DNA of 64,000 nucleotides from Fen-330 sp050008465 (GTDB taxonomy: Bacteria; Acidobacteriota; Terriglobia; Bryobacterales; Bryobacteraceae): contig JBEKMO010000020.1 in the NCBI GenBank assembly GCA_050008465.1, positions 1 to 64,000 on the forward strand, written 5' to 3'. Positions 34,427 through 43,262 of this stretch are shown one piece after another. Each line of letters opens with the position of its first letter. The stretch's first letter is position 1. Made by a program: the position numbers and the translations under genes. The notes beneath the pieces are model-generated. The model made no database searches and had not been told where the DNA came from. It saw only the letters and a program-made list of their open reading frames with translations.

Positions 34427-35053
34427 ATGCGCTGGGTGCTCCAGAATCCAATAGTCTTCTACGCGCTGATGGCGCTGTGTTTGGGATTGTGCCTGGATCT
34501 GTTCGTCGCCCTGAAACGCGAGATTCGCGCCGGGCGCAGGAGGCAGGAGGCGTTTGGCGCTGCGATTGGCCAGCTCAGCGCGAAGATCGGAGAGCTCCGA
34601 GAGAAGGTGCTGGAAAACGAAGCGCGCGCCGCTGTGCTGGTCGCTCCGACGCCGCTCCGGTCCGGAGTGAACCTGAGCACCCGCAGCCAGGCCCTGCGCA
34701 TGTTCCGCCGCGGCGCCACAAACCAGCAGATCGCCGCCGCCCTGGGAGTCCCGGAGAAGGAAGTCGAGCTGTTGCTCAAGGTGCAGCAGATGGCCCTGGA
34801 TGCGCCGCCTCCCGCCGAGGACGCCTCCCCGCCGGCGGCGGGTTTGAAACCCGCCGCCACCGGAATGGAAACGCCGCTCAAGGCGCAGGCCGCGGCCCCA
34901 GCCATCGAGGCCGTTGCGCCGGCGGCCCGTCCGAGTTCCAGCCGGCGCAGGCGGGCGGCCAACACGGCCGCTGTGGAGTCCGTCCCTACAGGAGTGGAGA
35001 CGCCGGCGCGTCCACGGTTCGAACCCGGAAACTCTGCGGCCGCGGGGTCATGA
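34427..35053 (+). CDS. Membrane-anchored coiled-coil/HTH protein next to fliN (DUF2802/DUF6115-like)
   Basis: A 208-residue protein: one N-terminal membrane helix (FYALMALCLGLCLDLFVAL), a basic coiled coil (about 30-70), a helix-turn-helix-like segment (RSQALRMFRRGATNQQIAAALGVPEKEVELLLKVQQM, about 87-122) and a disordered Ala/Pro tail. This architecture is common beside motility genes, with unknown function. The tail includes a palindromic repeat read as AAGLKPAAT, and the last 23 codons overlap the convergent PDZ gene by 68 bases. Confidence 0.65.
   Translation: MRWVLQNPIVFYALMALCLGLCLDLFVALKREIRAGRRRQEAFGAAIGQLSAKIGELREKVLENEARAAVLVAPTPLRSGVNLSTRSQALRMFRRGATNQQIAAALGVPEKEVELLLKVQQMALDAPPPAEDASPPAAGLKPAATGMETPLKAQAAAPAIEAVAPAARPSSSRRRRAANTAAVESVPTGVETPARPRFEPGNSAAAGS
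34834..34858. repeat. Perfect 25-base palindrome inside a reading frame
   Basis: GGCGGCGGGTTT and its exact complement AAACCCGCCGCC flank a single G. It is read as part of the tail of the preceding membrane protein (GLKPAA). The form and coding readout are those of a mobile REP-type repeat. Confidence 0.75.
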
Positions 35054-36047
35054 TGTGCTGAGGGCGCGGTTCTCTGGACGGCCGGTCCTCGACCGTGACG
35101 TTCAGCGTCACTTCCTGGCGGTTCCGGACCACGGTTACCGGGAACGTCTTCTTCGCCTCCGGCGCGCGGACGCGCTTGGCGACCTCCGAAGGCGTGCTGA
35201 CTTCCACGCCATCCACCTTCACGATCACATCGCCGGCCTTGATTCCGGCCTTTTCCGCCGGGGTGTCCTTGCCTACCGAGCGCACCAGCACGCCTTTCTT
35301 CACTCCGAAGAATTCGGCCAGTTGCGAGCTCACCGACTCCGCCTCAATGCCCAGCGCAGCGCTCCGCCAGGACATGAACGGCTGGGGCAGGTCCGGCATC
35401 TCGAACTGGAACCGCATCCGGCCCAGTTGCTCCTGGAGTTTCTCCATCTGCTCATGCCATTTCGGATCCATGGTGAAGTTGCGCTCGATCATGACGTGCT
35501 TCGGCTTGCGCTCGCCGACCGTCGCGTTGAGGCTCTGGTTGGCGCCGCCCCGGCTGATGAGCAGCTTCACCTGCCGCCCCGCCGGCGTTTCCCGGACCAA
35601 TCGGACAAACTGCGCGGTGCCCTCGACGCGCTGGCCCTGGTACTCGAGCACGACATCGCCCTGTTTGAGTCCCGATCTGGAGGCTGGGCTATCGTCCTCC
35701 ACCTTGGTCACCTCGACTCCGTGCACGTCGGAAAGCTTGAGTTCCTTGGCGCGGTCGGCACTCACTTCCTGGACGCCGATTCCCAGATAGCTCCCTCCCT
35801 TTCCCGAAGCGATGTGGAAGACCTCGGGCGGCGAAGGTATTTCCGGGGGCGTGTCCTGTGCGAACACGTACTCCTCATCGATCTCCGGGAGCACCGCCTC
35901 AGGCGGCTCCGGGGGAGGCGCGGGAATTCCGTATCCAATTGAGGGCGGGGCGGGCGGCGCGGGAGTAATCACCTGCTGCGCCATCAACCCTGCACCGCCC
36001 AGAATCACCAAAAGCGACAACACAAGTATCTGTCTCATAGTCCTCAC
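34986..36047 (-). CDS. Secreted double-PDZ protein
   Basis: A 353-residue protein with a signal peptide (1 to about 24), a proline-rich stretch (about 28-70) and two PDZ domains: about 85-175 (GGSYLGIGVQEV, SGLKQGDVVLEYQGQRV) and about 235-325 (GVLVRSVGKDTPAEKAGIKAGDVIVKVDGVEV). No protease domain is present, unlike DegP, so it probably binds protein C-termini in the periplasm, perhaps as the sensor of this ECF system (inference). The ATG at 36047 overlaps the DUF4097 gene stop (ATGA). The 3' end overlaps the convergent flagellar-cluster gene by 68 bases. Confidence 0.85.
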   Translation of the reverse strand: MRTMRQILVLSLLVILGGAGLMAQQVITPAPPAPPSIGYGIPAPPPEPPEAVLPEIDEEYVFAQDTPPEIPSPPEVFHIASGKGGSYLGIGVQEVSADRAKELKLSDVHGVEVTKVEDDSPASRSGLKQGDVVLEYQGQRVEGTAQFVRLVRETPAGRQVKLLISRGGANQSLNATVGERKPKHVMIERNFTMDPKWHEQMEKLQEQLGRMRFQFEMPDLPQPFMSWRSAALGIEAESVSSQLAEFFGVKKGVLVRSVGKDTPAEKAGIKAGDVIVKVDGVEVSTPSEVAKRVRAPEAKKTFPVTVVRNRQEVTLNVTVEDRPSREPRPQHIMTPRPQSFRVRTVDAPASPLL

Positions 36048-37225
36048 TCCATATGGCCCTGTCTCTGGCGACGCAGGTAGATCGTGCCGCCGGAGGCCGT
36101 AAGCCGCAGCAGCGGTCCGCCGCCGTTGATCGTCCCCAGCGCTTCCGTTTCCGCTTCGCCCTGGCTGAGCCGCGGGCGGATCTCGGTGAAATCGGAGATG
36201 ATCCGGTGGCCGCCGGGATATGCGCTGAATGCCTGAACCGTCACCGCAAGATTAGACGGAATCAGAACCGTTATGTCACCACTACCGGTGCTCAACGAGG
36301 AATCCTGGAGCGGCTTCGCCGCCAGCTCCGCGAAGATGCTGCCGGCGCGCGTGGCGACCCGTAGTCCGCCGTACACTCCATAGAGCTGAACCGGGCCGGT
36401 CTCCACCTGGCACTCGACGTTGCCGGCGGAGCGGATTCTGATAGCTCCCGCCGCAGTTTGAGCGATCACCGGGCCGTTCGCGCGAATGATGTCGATCAAC
36501 CCGGCCTGGGCCTCGGCCGTAACGCCGTAGTCGGCGCGCTCGATCCGGATGTTGCCGCCGCGCGTCGAGGCGCGCACCAGCCCCTTGGCCACCTTGACGT
36601 TGATCTCCCCGCCCTCGGTGTTCAAGCCCGCCTCGCCGCCGATCATGTCCGCGGTAATCGTGCCCCCGCCTGAGAAGCACAGCACGTTTCCACCGACCTT
36701 GCCCAGGCGAACCTGCCCCCCGCCGGTTCGCACCGTAACGTCACCCTGGATCCGGTCGACCTGCAACCGGCCCCCGCGGCTGTCTGCCCTCAGCGACCCG
36801 TCCAGGTCAGAAGCCTCGATGGACTCGCCCTGGGACTCCAGGATCGTCTCGCGGAGACCCCGCGGCACGCGCAACTGGAGGTCCGCCGAGGTCTCCCAAC
36901 CCGGGGGCAGGCTCACCTCCAGCAACATCCCTCCGCTCCGCTTCGAGGTCTTGACTGCGATTCCGTTGAGCAGCGCGCGCGCCCGCGCCGGGTCCTGGAC
37001 CTTGGTGCGCTTCTTCAGAACGTATCCGACATTCCCCCTGGCTTCGCCCTGCAAGGATACGGCGCCGCGTGTGGAGACCTTCAGCAGCTCGGAGCCAGCC
37101 AGTGACGCGGAGCCGTTCGCCGTCTGGACCCAATACTTGCCCTCCCGAACGATGGAAGAGTCCGTCTGGGCCACACAGGCGGCCACGATCACGGCGGGAA
37201 CGAACCATAGCCAGCCAGTTCTCAT
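36044..37225 (-). CDS. Secreted DUF4097-like beta-helix protein
   Basis: A 393-residue protein with a signal peptide (1 to about 20) and a long run of short repeating beta strands from about 105 to 385 (LDGSLRADSRGGRLQVDRIQGDVTVRTGGGQVRLGKVGGNV, STGSGDITVLIPSNLAVTVQAFSA), the pattern of the putative adhesin families DUF4097/DUF2807. Function unknown; such proteins often sit downstream of sigma/anti-sigma pairs. Overlaps its neighbours by four bases and one base. Confidence 0.8.
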   Translation of the reverse strand: MRTGWLWFVPAVIVAACVAQTDSSIVREGKYWVQTANGSASLAGSELLKVSTRGAVSLQGEARGNVGYVLKKRTKVQDPARARALLNGIAVKTSKRSGGMLLEVSLPPGWETSADLQLRVPRGLRETILESQGESIEASDLDGSLRADSRGGRLQVDRIQGDVTVRTGGGQVRLGKVGGNVLCFSGGGTITADMIGGEAGLNTEGGEINVKVAKGLVRASTRGGNIRIERADYGVTAEAQAGLIDIIRANGPVIAQTAAGAIRIRSAGNVECQVETGPVQLYGVYGGLRVATRAGSIFAELAAKPLQDSSLSTGSGDITVLIPSNLAVTVQAFSAYPGGHRIISDFTEIRPRLSQGEAETEALGTINGGGPLLRLTASGGTIYLRRQRQGHME

Positions 37226-38106
37226 CAGAATGTCCCAACCGATGCGTCCATCTCCCGGAGCGCCCGCTGGCAGCGCAGGCGCACGTAGTTGTCGCCTTCC
37301 TTCTGAACCAGCTCTTGCAACAGGCCCACGATGGCCTCTTCTTTCTTCAGCATCAGCAGGTCGATCGCCTGGGTTCGAATACCGGGATTATCGTCGGCCA
37401 GCAGGGCTTTCGCCAGGGCGCCCCGGACATCGGGCGCGCCCGCGTACGGTTTGAGCGCATCCAACGCCTTCAGCCGGACCCCGGGGTTGGGGTCGTGTTC
37501 CAGGGCGTACAGGAGCGTGCCGCGCAGCTCATTGGACGCCGGCCGCGCGTTCAGGATGTCCATCGACTCGGCGCGCAGACCCGCGTCGGAGGACTCGCGG
37601 GTGGCGGCCAGCAGCAGGCGGTGGATCTGCTCGTCGCCAGGGTCCCCGGTCAGGAAGCGCTGGCGCGTATCCTCAATCACTACCCGCACTTTGCCGGAAG
37701 CCTCGGGCTGCACGTAGCGCACCCGGGAGACCACGGGATCCAGGCTGTTATCAGGCCGCGGCGCGCTGGTCCACCGGGCGGCGAAAAACCCCACGACGAC
37801 CAGCGCCAAGGCGCCCGCGGGACGCACCAGGGCGGGCCACCAAGCCAACCACGCGCGCCAATCCGCTTGTCGCGGCGCGGTCGTGTCCAGCCGCAGCTTC
37901 AAGTCGCGGCGGCAGCGGGCCAGCAAGGGAGCCGGGGGCAGCTTCTCCCGCTCGTCCAACGCCTGGTGGATCGCCTTTTCGGCCGCGAACGCCTTGCGGC
38001 ACCCCTCACAGCCCTCCAGGTGGTCCTGGAAGCTCTGCTCCTCTTCAATCGAAAGCTCGCCGTATAGAAACAGCGAGAAGTTCCTGCTTGCCGACTCGCA
38101 ATTCAT
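37225..38106 (-). CDS. Zinc-finger anti-sigma factor with HEAT repeats
   Basis: A 293-residue protein. The N-terminus is a zf-HC2 anti-sigma domain (FLYGELSIEEEQSFQDHLEGCEGCRKAF, with the ligand pattern H-x3-C-x2-C). One membrane helix follows (ALVRPAGALALVVVGFFAARW, about 93-112), then a periplasmic region with HEAT-like repeats (about 165-285: GLRAESMDILNARPASNELRGTLLYALEHDPNPGVRLKALDALKPYAG). Expected to bind and inhibit the ECF sigma factor encoded just upstream. Overlaps the sigma gene by four bases (ATGA). Confidence 0.88.
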   Translation of the reverse strand: MNCESASRNFSLFLYGELSIEEEQSFQDHLEGCEGCRKAFAAEKAIHQALDEREKLPPAPLLARCRRDLKLRLDTTAPRQADWRAWLAWWPALVRPAGALALVVVGFFAARWTSAPRPDNSLDPVVSRVRYVQPEASGKVRVVIEDTRQRFLTGDPGDEQIHRLLLAATRESSDAGLRAESMDILNARPASNELRGTLLYALEHDPNPGVRLKALDALKPYAGAPDVRGALAKALLADDNPGIRTQAIDLLMLKKEEAIVGLLQELVQKEGDNYVRLRCQRALREMDASVGTF

Positions 38107-38720
38107 ACAAAATCTCCCAGCGCGGCCCGCATCTTCTGGGTCGCGCGAAACAGGCAGGTTTTAGCTGCTTCCTCGGTAGTGCCCAGCGTCTCCCCGATGG
38201 CCCGCAGCCGCAAACCCTGGTAATGCCGCAACTCGAACACCATCCGCTCCTTGGCGGTCAAACCCTTGAGCACCGCCTCGATGCGCTCGCCCAACTGCCG
38301 GTTCAGAAGGTTCCGCTGCGGATCCCCTTGCGCCCTTTCCTCCGGCACGTTGTCCATGCGGTTCCACTGCCCTTCGTCCGTTTCGATCACCGCCGGTTCC
38401 TCCCGGCGCACCTTCCTCTTCCGCAGATAGTCCAGGCAGACGTTCGTAACCACCCGGTACAGCCACGTGCGAAAGTTGCAATCGAACCGGAACAGGTGCA
38501 AGCTCTTATACACTCGCAAGAACGTTTCCTGGTACACGTCATAGGCGTCATCGGTCGAGCGCAGGAGGTTCATCGCCACTCGCAGCACACCCCGGTCGTA
38601 GGCACGAACGAGCTGCTCGAAGGCGTCCTGGTCGCCTTTCTGTGCCGCCCGAATCAGTACCGCTTCCTCCACGCCCGGGGCAGGACTCTCGTCCGCCGCC
38701 GATGTGGCTTCACGGGTCAC
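38103..38720 (-). CDS. ECF (extracytoplasmic function) RNA polymerase sigma factor
   Basis: A 205-residue sigma-70 family protein with region 2 (AFEQLVRAYDRGVLRVAMNLLRSTDDAYDVYQETFLRVYKSLHLFR, FRTWLYRVVTNVCLDYLRKRK) and region 4 (LTAKERMVFELRHYQGLRLRAIGETLGTTEEAAKTCLFRATQKMR). A 30-residue acidic N-terminal extension precedes the family core. It heads a four-gene overlapping operon (sigma, anti-sigma, DUF4097, PDZ), so it probably controls a cell-envelope response, including its own operon (inference). Confidence 0.93.
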   Translation of the reverse strand: MTREATSAADESPAPGVEEAVLIRAAQKGDQDAFEQLVRAYDRGVLRVAMNLLRSTDDAYDVYQETFLRVYKSLHLFRFDCNFRTWLYRVVTNVCLDYLRKRKVRREEPAVIETDEGQWNRMDNVPEERAQGDPQRNLLNRQLGERIEAVLKGLTAKERMVFELRHYQGLRLRAIGETLGTTEEAAKTCLFRATQKMRAALGDFV

Positions 38721-38841
38721 GCTGAGCGTCTACCTGAGATTAGGACGAATTGGAACGAAAAGGGTAACGGAGACCGGGGTTCGGTGGGGATGCTCCGAAC
38801 CGGCCCCGGAGGCACTTCATCCGCGAGCCGCGTAGGTTCCC

Positions 38842-40542
38842 TCAGACCAGTTCCAGCTCGATGCGCTTCTGAGCTGGATCCAGCGCCGTGACGCGGAAGC
38901 TGCGGATCTGCCCCGCGCGCGCCGGTTCACGGCCCGGCTCGGCATTCACCGTCTTGCCCTGTTTCCACTTGGCGGCGAGCATCGCGGAGAGCGACGACAC
39001 GTCGGCCGAGGCCGGCCCAGCCGCCTCCTGCACTTTCTTCTGCTCCTTGGGCAGCGCGCAAGGGGCCAACAGCCCTTCGCCCAATTCCACGCTTGCTTCC
39101 TGCTTGCGGACCTCCACCAGGCGGCCGGTGACGACATCTCCGACTTTGTGCTCGGCGATGTACTCGTCCGCGGTGGTCGGCTGAAGCTGCTTCATCCCCA
39201 GACGGATACGCCGCTTTTCCCGATCCACCTCCAGCACCAGCGCCTTCACCGTCTCCCCGGCTTTCAGCACGTCCTGCGGGTGGTTGATGCGCTTCTCCGC
39301 GCTGATATCGCCGACGTGGATCATCCCCTCCAGGCCCTCCCCCAGCTCGACAAACGCCCCGAACTTGGCCAAATTAGCGACGCGGCCTTCCACGACGCTG
39401 CCCACGGGAAACCGGTTCGCCGCCTCGTCCCACGGATCGCCCAGCGCCTGCTTGAGGCCCAGGCCGATTCGCCGCTCCGTGCCGCTGACGTTCAGAACCA
39501 CCACCTCGACCAGTTCGCCGGGTTTCACCACATCCTTCGCCTTGATGGCCTTTTTCGACCAGGTGAGGTCAAACAGCCGGATCAGGCCCTCGACGCCGGG
39601 CTCCAGTTCCACGAACGCCCCGAATTCCACCACGCGCGTGACTTTACCCCGCACGCGGTCGCCCACCTTATACTTCTCGCCGGCCAGCGACCAGGGGTCG
39701 GGCGAGAGCTGCTTGAGGCCCAGCGAAACGCGGCGGCTTTCCCGGTCGACCTTGAGGATCTTGACCTCGACGGAATCGCCGGCGCTCAGCAGGTCCGCCG
39801 GCTTTCCCACGCGGGCCCAGGACATGTCGGTGACGTGCAGCAGGCCGTCTACGCCGCCCAGGTCGATGAAGGCGCCGAAATCGGTCAGAGTCCGGACGGC
39901 GCCGCGGACCACCGCGCCCTCCTGGAGCGCGGCGTAGACCTGCTCGCGCGCCTTGGCCTCCTCCTCTTCCAGAACCACCCGGCGGTCGACCACCACGTCT
40001 TCGTCCGTGACGTCCAGCTTGATGATCTTGCAGACGATCTCCTGGCCGGTGAGCTGCTCCAGCTCGGCGAGCTCCCGAACCCCGCTCCGCGAGGCGGGCA
40101 GAAACGCCCGCACGCCCACGTCCACGCTCAGGCCGCCCTTGACCGCGCCGGTGACGATCCCAACGATGGCGCGCTTCTCCGCGAACGCCTTCTCCAGCGA
40201 AGACCAATCCTTGGGCCGCTCGACCCTGATCTTCGAGAGCAGGTAGTAGCCCTCGGGCGCCCTTCCCTTGACCGAGACGATCACCTGGTCGCCCGCCTTG
40301 ATCTCCAGGTTGCCGGAAGCGTCCCGGAACTCTTCGACGGGGATGATGCCCTCGGTCTTCAAACCGACATCGACGAAAATCGATTCGGAGGAGATGGCAA
40401 CCACGATTCCCTGGCGGCTCTCCTTCTGGCCCTCCGCCGCGTGGCGGTGCAATTCCTCGAATTCAGAAAGGATCTCCCCGAACGAGGAATCTTCGGCAGA
40501 CGCCTGGGGCGCCAAATCAATGGGTGGAAATTCGGGACTCAT
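38842..40542 (-). CDS. rpsA: 30S ribosomal protein S1
   Basis: A 566-residue protein with six S1 RNA-binding domains, at roughly 41-107, 115-190, 208-278, 293-365, 380-452 and 465-565. Clear examples are VRGAVRTLTDFGAFIDLGGVDGLLHVTDMSW, VRGKVTRVVEFGAFVELEPGVEGLI and VEGRVANLAKFGAFVELGEGLEGMIHV. It melts structured mRNA leaders and helps recruit them to the 30S subunit. The ATG at 40542 begins the family-like acidic N-terminus; the frame opens 95 codons earlier in the divergent region. The last domain is less regular. Confidence 0.95.
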   Translation of the reverse strand: MSPEFPPIDLAPQASAEDSSFGEILSEFEELHRHAAEGQKESRQGIVVAISSESIFVDVGLKTEGIIPVEEFRDASGNLEIKAGDQVIVSVKGRAPEGYYLLSKIRVERPKDWSSLEKAFAEKRAIVGIVTGAVKGGLSVDVGVRAFLPASRSGVRELAELEQLTGQEIVCKIIKLDVTDEDVVVDRRVVLEEEEAKAREQVYAALQEGAVVRGAVRTLTDFGAFIDLGGVDGLLHVTDMSWARVGKPADLLSAGDSVEVKILKVDRESRRVSLGLKQLSPDPWSLAGEKYKVGDRVRGKVTRVVEFGAFVELEPGVEGLIRLFDLTWSKKAIKAKDVVKPGELVEVVVLNVSGTERRIGLGLKQALGDPWDEAANRFPVGSVVEGRVANLAKFGAFVELGEGLEGMIHVGDISAEKRINHPQDVLKAGETVKALVLEVDREKRRIRLGMKQLQPTTADEYIAEHKVGDVVTGRLVEVRKQEASVELGEGLLAPCALPKEQKKVQEAAGPASADVSSLSAMLAAKWKQGKTVNAEPGREPARAGQIRSFRVTALDPAQKRIELELV

Positions 40543-40599
40543 GGTGCGGCAGACAACTATTTTGGCACAACCCGCGACGGTCCGGGGTAAGATGGCAAC

Positions 40600-41823
40600 G
40601 TGGCGCGCTGGTGGCACTCGATCCGGGTCCACGACCTGGTTTGGCTGGCGATGTTCGTCATCGTCGCCGCCGCCGGACCGGAGCGGGACGCGCACTTCAT
40701 CTTTTTCTTGTTCCTGGTGGCGGGTCTCCAGGTTGCCGAGCCGCGGGTCCCCGCGTTGGCCACTCGCCGCGGCAGCGTTCTCGCCAACCTCCTGAAGTTG
40801 GGCCTTGGGTACCTGATCATCTTCCATTCGAGTGGGATTACCAGCAGCTACTACTGGATTCTGCTGATCCCGGTGGTTTCAGCGGCCGCCACGCTGGGAG
40901 TGGGCGGAACCGTCCTGTTCACCGTGCTGGCCTGCGCAACCTATCTCTCTTTCCTCCTTCGGGTCGACTGGGAACTCTACCGGCTTGACCCGGACCAGGT
41001 GGCGGAGCTGAGCCTGAGGCTGATTTCTCTTGCGGTGATCGGTTTTCTGACACAGCGGCTGGCCGAAGCCAACCGCATGGAAGCCCTCCGGGCGCAAGCC
41101 GCGGCGGACCAGCTTGCCGAGGCCAATCGCAATCTTCAGGAGGCCGAGGCCGTCGCGCGGCGTTCCGAGCGGCTGGCTGCGCTCGGCCAGTTGTCGGCGG
41201 GCCTGGCGCACGAACTGCGCAACCCGTTGGGGACGATGCGGGCCTCGGCGGAAATGTTGCGCAGCAGCCTGCCCGCGGGCAACGAAGTCGCTGCCGAGCT
41301 GGCGGGTTTCATCTCCAGCGAGGTCGACCGCATCAATTCCCTGGTGACGCGGTTCCTCGATTTCGCCCGCCCGCTCGAGGTGCGGCTCGAGCCGGCTGAG
41401 TTGAGCGAGGTCATCGATCGCGCCATCGCCCAACTGGAGCGCGACAGCCCACGCCGGGTCACCGTCTACAAGAACTACTCCCCCGACGTGCCCTTGTTCC
41501 CCTTCGACGCCGAGCTGATCGAGCGCGTCGTCTACAACCTGCTGCTCAACGCCGCGCAGGCCACCCAACCCGGCGGCGCCGTTACCGTAAAAACCCGGCC
41601 GGTGGACGGAGACGTCGAGGTCTCGGTGATCGACCGCGGCGCCGGCATCCATCCCGATCACCTCGAGAACATCTTCAACCCGTTCTTCACTACCAAGAAG
41701 GAGGGGGCTGGGCTCGGCCTGTCGGTGGTTTCCAAAATCGTGGACCTGCACGGCGGTAGAATAACTGTCGAAAGCGAACCCGGCAAAGGGAGCGTCTTTC
41801 GCTTGTTTCTGCCCTGCGAATGA
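40600..41823 (+). CDS. Membrane sensor histidine kinase
   Basis: A 407-residue kinase. About five membrane helices (to about 153) form the sensor; a coiled coil (155-190) leads to the HisKA domain with phospho-acceptor His204 in LSAGLAHELRNPL, then an HATPase with NLLLNAAQA (N box), DRGAGI, FFTTKKEGAGLGL and GKGSVFRLFLP. Start is GTG 40600. Its stop overlaps the NtrC-like regulator start (ATGA), so the pair is a two-component system. The signal is unknown. Confidence 0.93.
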   Translation: MARWWHSIRVHDLVWLAMFVIVAAAGPERDAHFIFFLFLVAGLQVAEPRVPALATRRGSVLANLLKLGLGYLIIFHSSGITSSYYWILLIPVVSAAATLGVGGTVLFTVLACATYLSFLLRVDWELYRLDPDQVAELSLRLISLAVIGFLTQRLAEANRMEALRAQAAADQLAEANRNLQEAEAVARRSERLAALGQLSAGLAHELRNPLGTMRASAEMLRSSLPAGNEVAAELAGFISSEVDRINSLVTRFLDFARPLEVRLEPAELSEVIDRAIAQLERDSPRRVTVYKNYSPDVPLFPFDAELIERVVYNLLLNAAQATQPGGAVTVKTRPVDGDVEVSVIDRGAGIHPDHLENIFNPFFTTKKEGAGLGLSVVSKIVDLHGGRITVESEPGKGSVFRLFLPCE

Positions 41824-43187
41824 AAACCCGTATCCTGGTTGTCGAAGACGAAGAGAAGCTCCGGCGCGTGCTGGAGCTGCAACTGCGCTCCGCCGATTTC
41901 GAGGTGGAGAAGACCGGCCTGGCCGAGGAAGCGCTGAAGCTGATGGACCGCGCCGATCTGGTTCTCACCGATCTGCGTTTGCCCGGCATGAGCGGCCTGG
42001 AGCTGATCTCCGCCATCCGCCGCGAGAACGCGCGCATCCCGATCGTGGTGATGACGGCTTTCGGCACGGTCGAGACCGCGGTCGAGGCGATGAAGGCCGG
42101 CGCGGCCGATTTCCTGCTCAAGCCCTTCTCTCTCGATCACCTCATGACGGTAATCCGCAAGGCGCTCGAGATGCGCGCCCTCCAGGACGAGAACCTGAAG
42201 CTGCGCCAGGAGTTGGGCCAACGCTACGAGTTCGACAATATCGTCGGGCACAGCCCGTCCATGCAGGAGATTTTCGCCACCGTGGAGCGGGTGGCGCCCT
42301 CGCGCTCCACTGTGTTGCTGGCGGGCGAGAGCGGCGTGGGCAAGGACCTGATCGCCCGCGCCATCCATTACCATTCTCCGCGGCGTGACCGCCCGTTCGT
42401 CAAGATCAACTGCACCGCGATCCCCGAAAACCTGATGGAGAGCGAGTTATTCGGCTACGAAAAGGGCGCCTTCACCGGCGCCAACACCACCAAGCCCGGC
42501 AAGTTCGAGCAGGCCGACACCGGCACGGCGTTCCTGGACGAAATCGGCGACGTGCCGGGCTCCATTCAGGTGAAGCTGCTGCGCGTGTTGCAGGAGCGTG
42601 AGTTCGAGCGCCTGGGCAGCAACAAAACCCGGCTCATCGACGTGCGCATCGTGGCCGCCACCAACCAGGACCTCCGCGCCGCGCTCGAGCAGGGCACCTT
42701 CCGTGAGGACCTGTATTACCGGCTCAACGTCGTGCCTATCGATATCCCGCCGCTGCGCGAGCGCCGGGAGGACATCCCCTTCCTGGCCGAGCATTTCGTG
42801 GCGAAACTCGGGCGCGCGAGCGGCAGCCGCGTCGAGTCGATCAGCGAAGCAGCCATCGAGAAGCTGATGGGCTACCACTGGCCGGGCAACGTACGGGAGC
42901 TGGAGAACGTTATCGAACGCAGCATCGTGCTCTGCCCCGCTACGCGCCTGGAGGCCGCCGACATCCGCCTCGACACCTCGCCGCGCGTACCCCGCCAGGC
43001 CGCCGATAACTTCCTGCCCGACGGCGTCACCCTCGACGAATACGAGCAATCCATCATCCGCGAAGCCCTCCGCCGCGCCGACGGCAACAAAAGCCAGGCC
43101 GCCCGCCTCCTCGGCCTCACCCGCAACGCCCTCCGCTACCGCCTCTCCCAAATGGGCATGGACAAAGAAGCTGGAGGCGGGGAGTAA
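41820..43187 (+). CDS. Sigma-54-dependent response regulator (NtrC family)
   Basis: A 455-residue regulator: receiver (Asp51 in LTDLRLPG), AAA+ central domain with Walker A AGESGVGKD, the sigma-54-contacting GAFTGA loop (YEKGAFTGANTT), FLDEIGDV Walker B, and a C-terminal Fis-type helix-turn-helix (NKSQAARLLGLTRNALRYRLSQMGM). It should activate sigma-54 promoters in response to the kinase encoded just upstream. Targets are unknown and rpoN is not in the window. Confidence 0.95.
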   Translation: MKTRILVVEDEEKLRRVLELQLRSADFEVEKTGLAEEALKLMDRADLVLTDLRLPGMSGLELISAIRRENARIPIVVMTAFGTVETAVEAMKAGAADFLLKPFSLDHLMTVIRKALEMRALQDENLKLRQELGQRYEFDNIVGHSPSMQEIFATVERVAPSRSTVLLAGESGVGKDLIARAIHYHSPRRDRPFVKINCTAIPENLMESELFGYEKGAFTGANTTKPGKFEQADTGTAFLDEIGDVPGSIQVKLLRVLQEREFERLGSNKTRLIDVRIVAATNQDLRAALEQGTFREDLYYRLNVVPIDIPPLRERREDIPFLAEHFVAKLGRASGSRVESISEAAIEKLMGYHWPGNVRELENVIERSIVLCPATRLEAADIRLDTSPRVPRQAADNFLPDGVTLDEYEQSIIREALRRADGNKSQAARLLGLTRNALRYRLSQMGMDKEAGGGE

Positions 43188-43262
43188 ACCCTACCGCGCC
43201 AACTTCGTTCCGGGCGGTGCGGTATCATGACTGTCGCATTCTTGGGAGCTGGAGGTGTGAAT

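Noticed and set aside
40565..40580. TTGGCAC resembling a sigma-54 -24 box before the NtrC-type two-component genes
   Set aside because: No GC-containing -12 element (TTGC) follows at the required distance.
39148..40590. Long open frame of 480 codons on the plus strand
   Set aside because: Shadow of rpsA, whose six S1 domains are clear on the minus strand.
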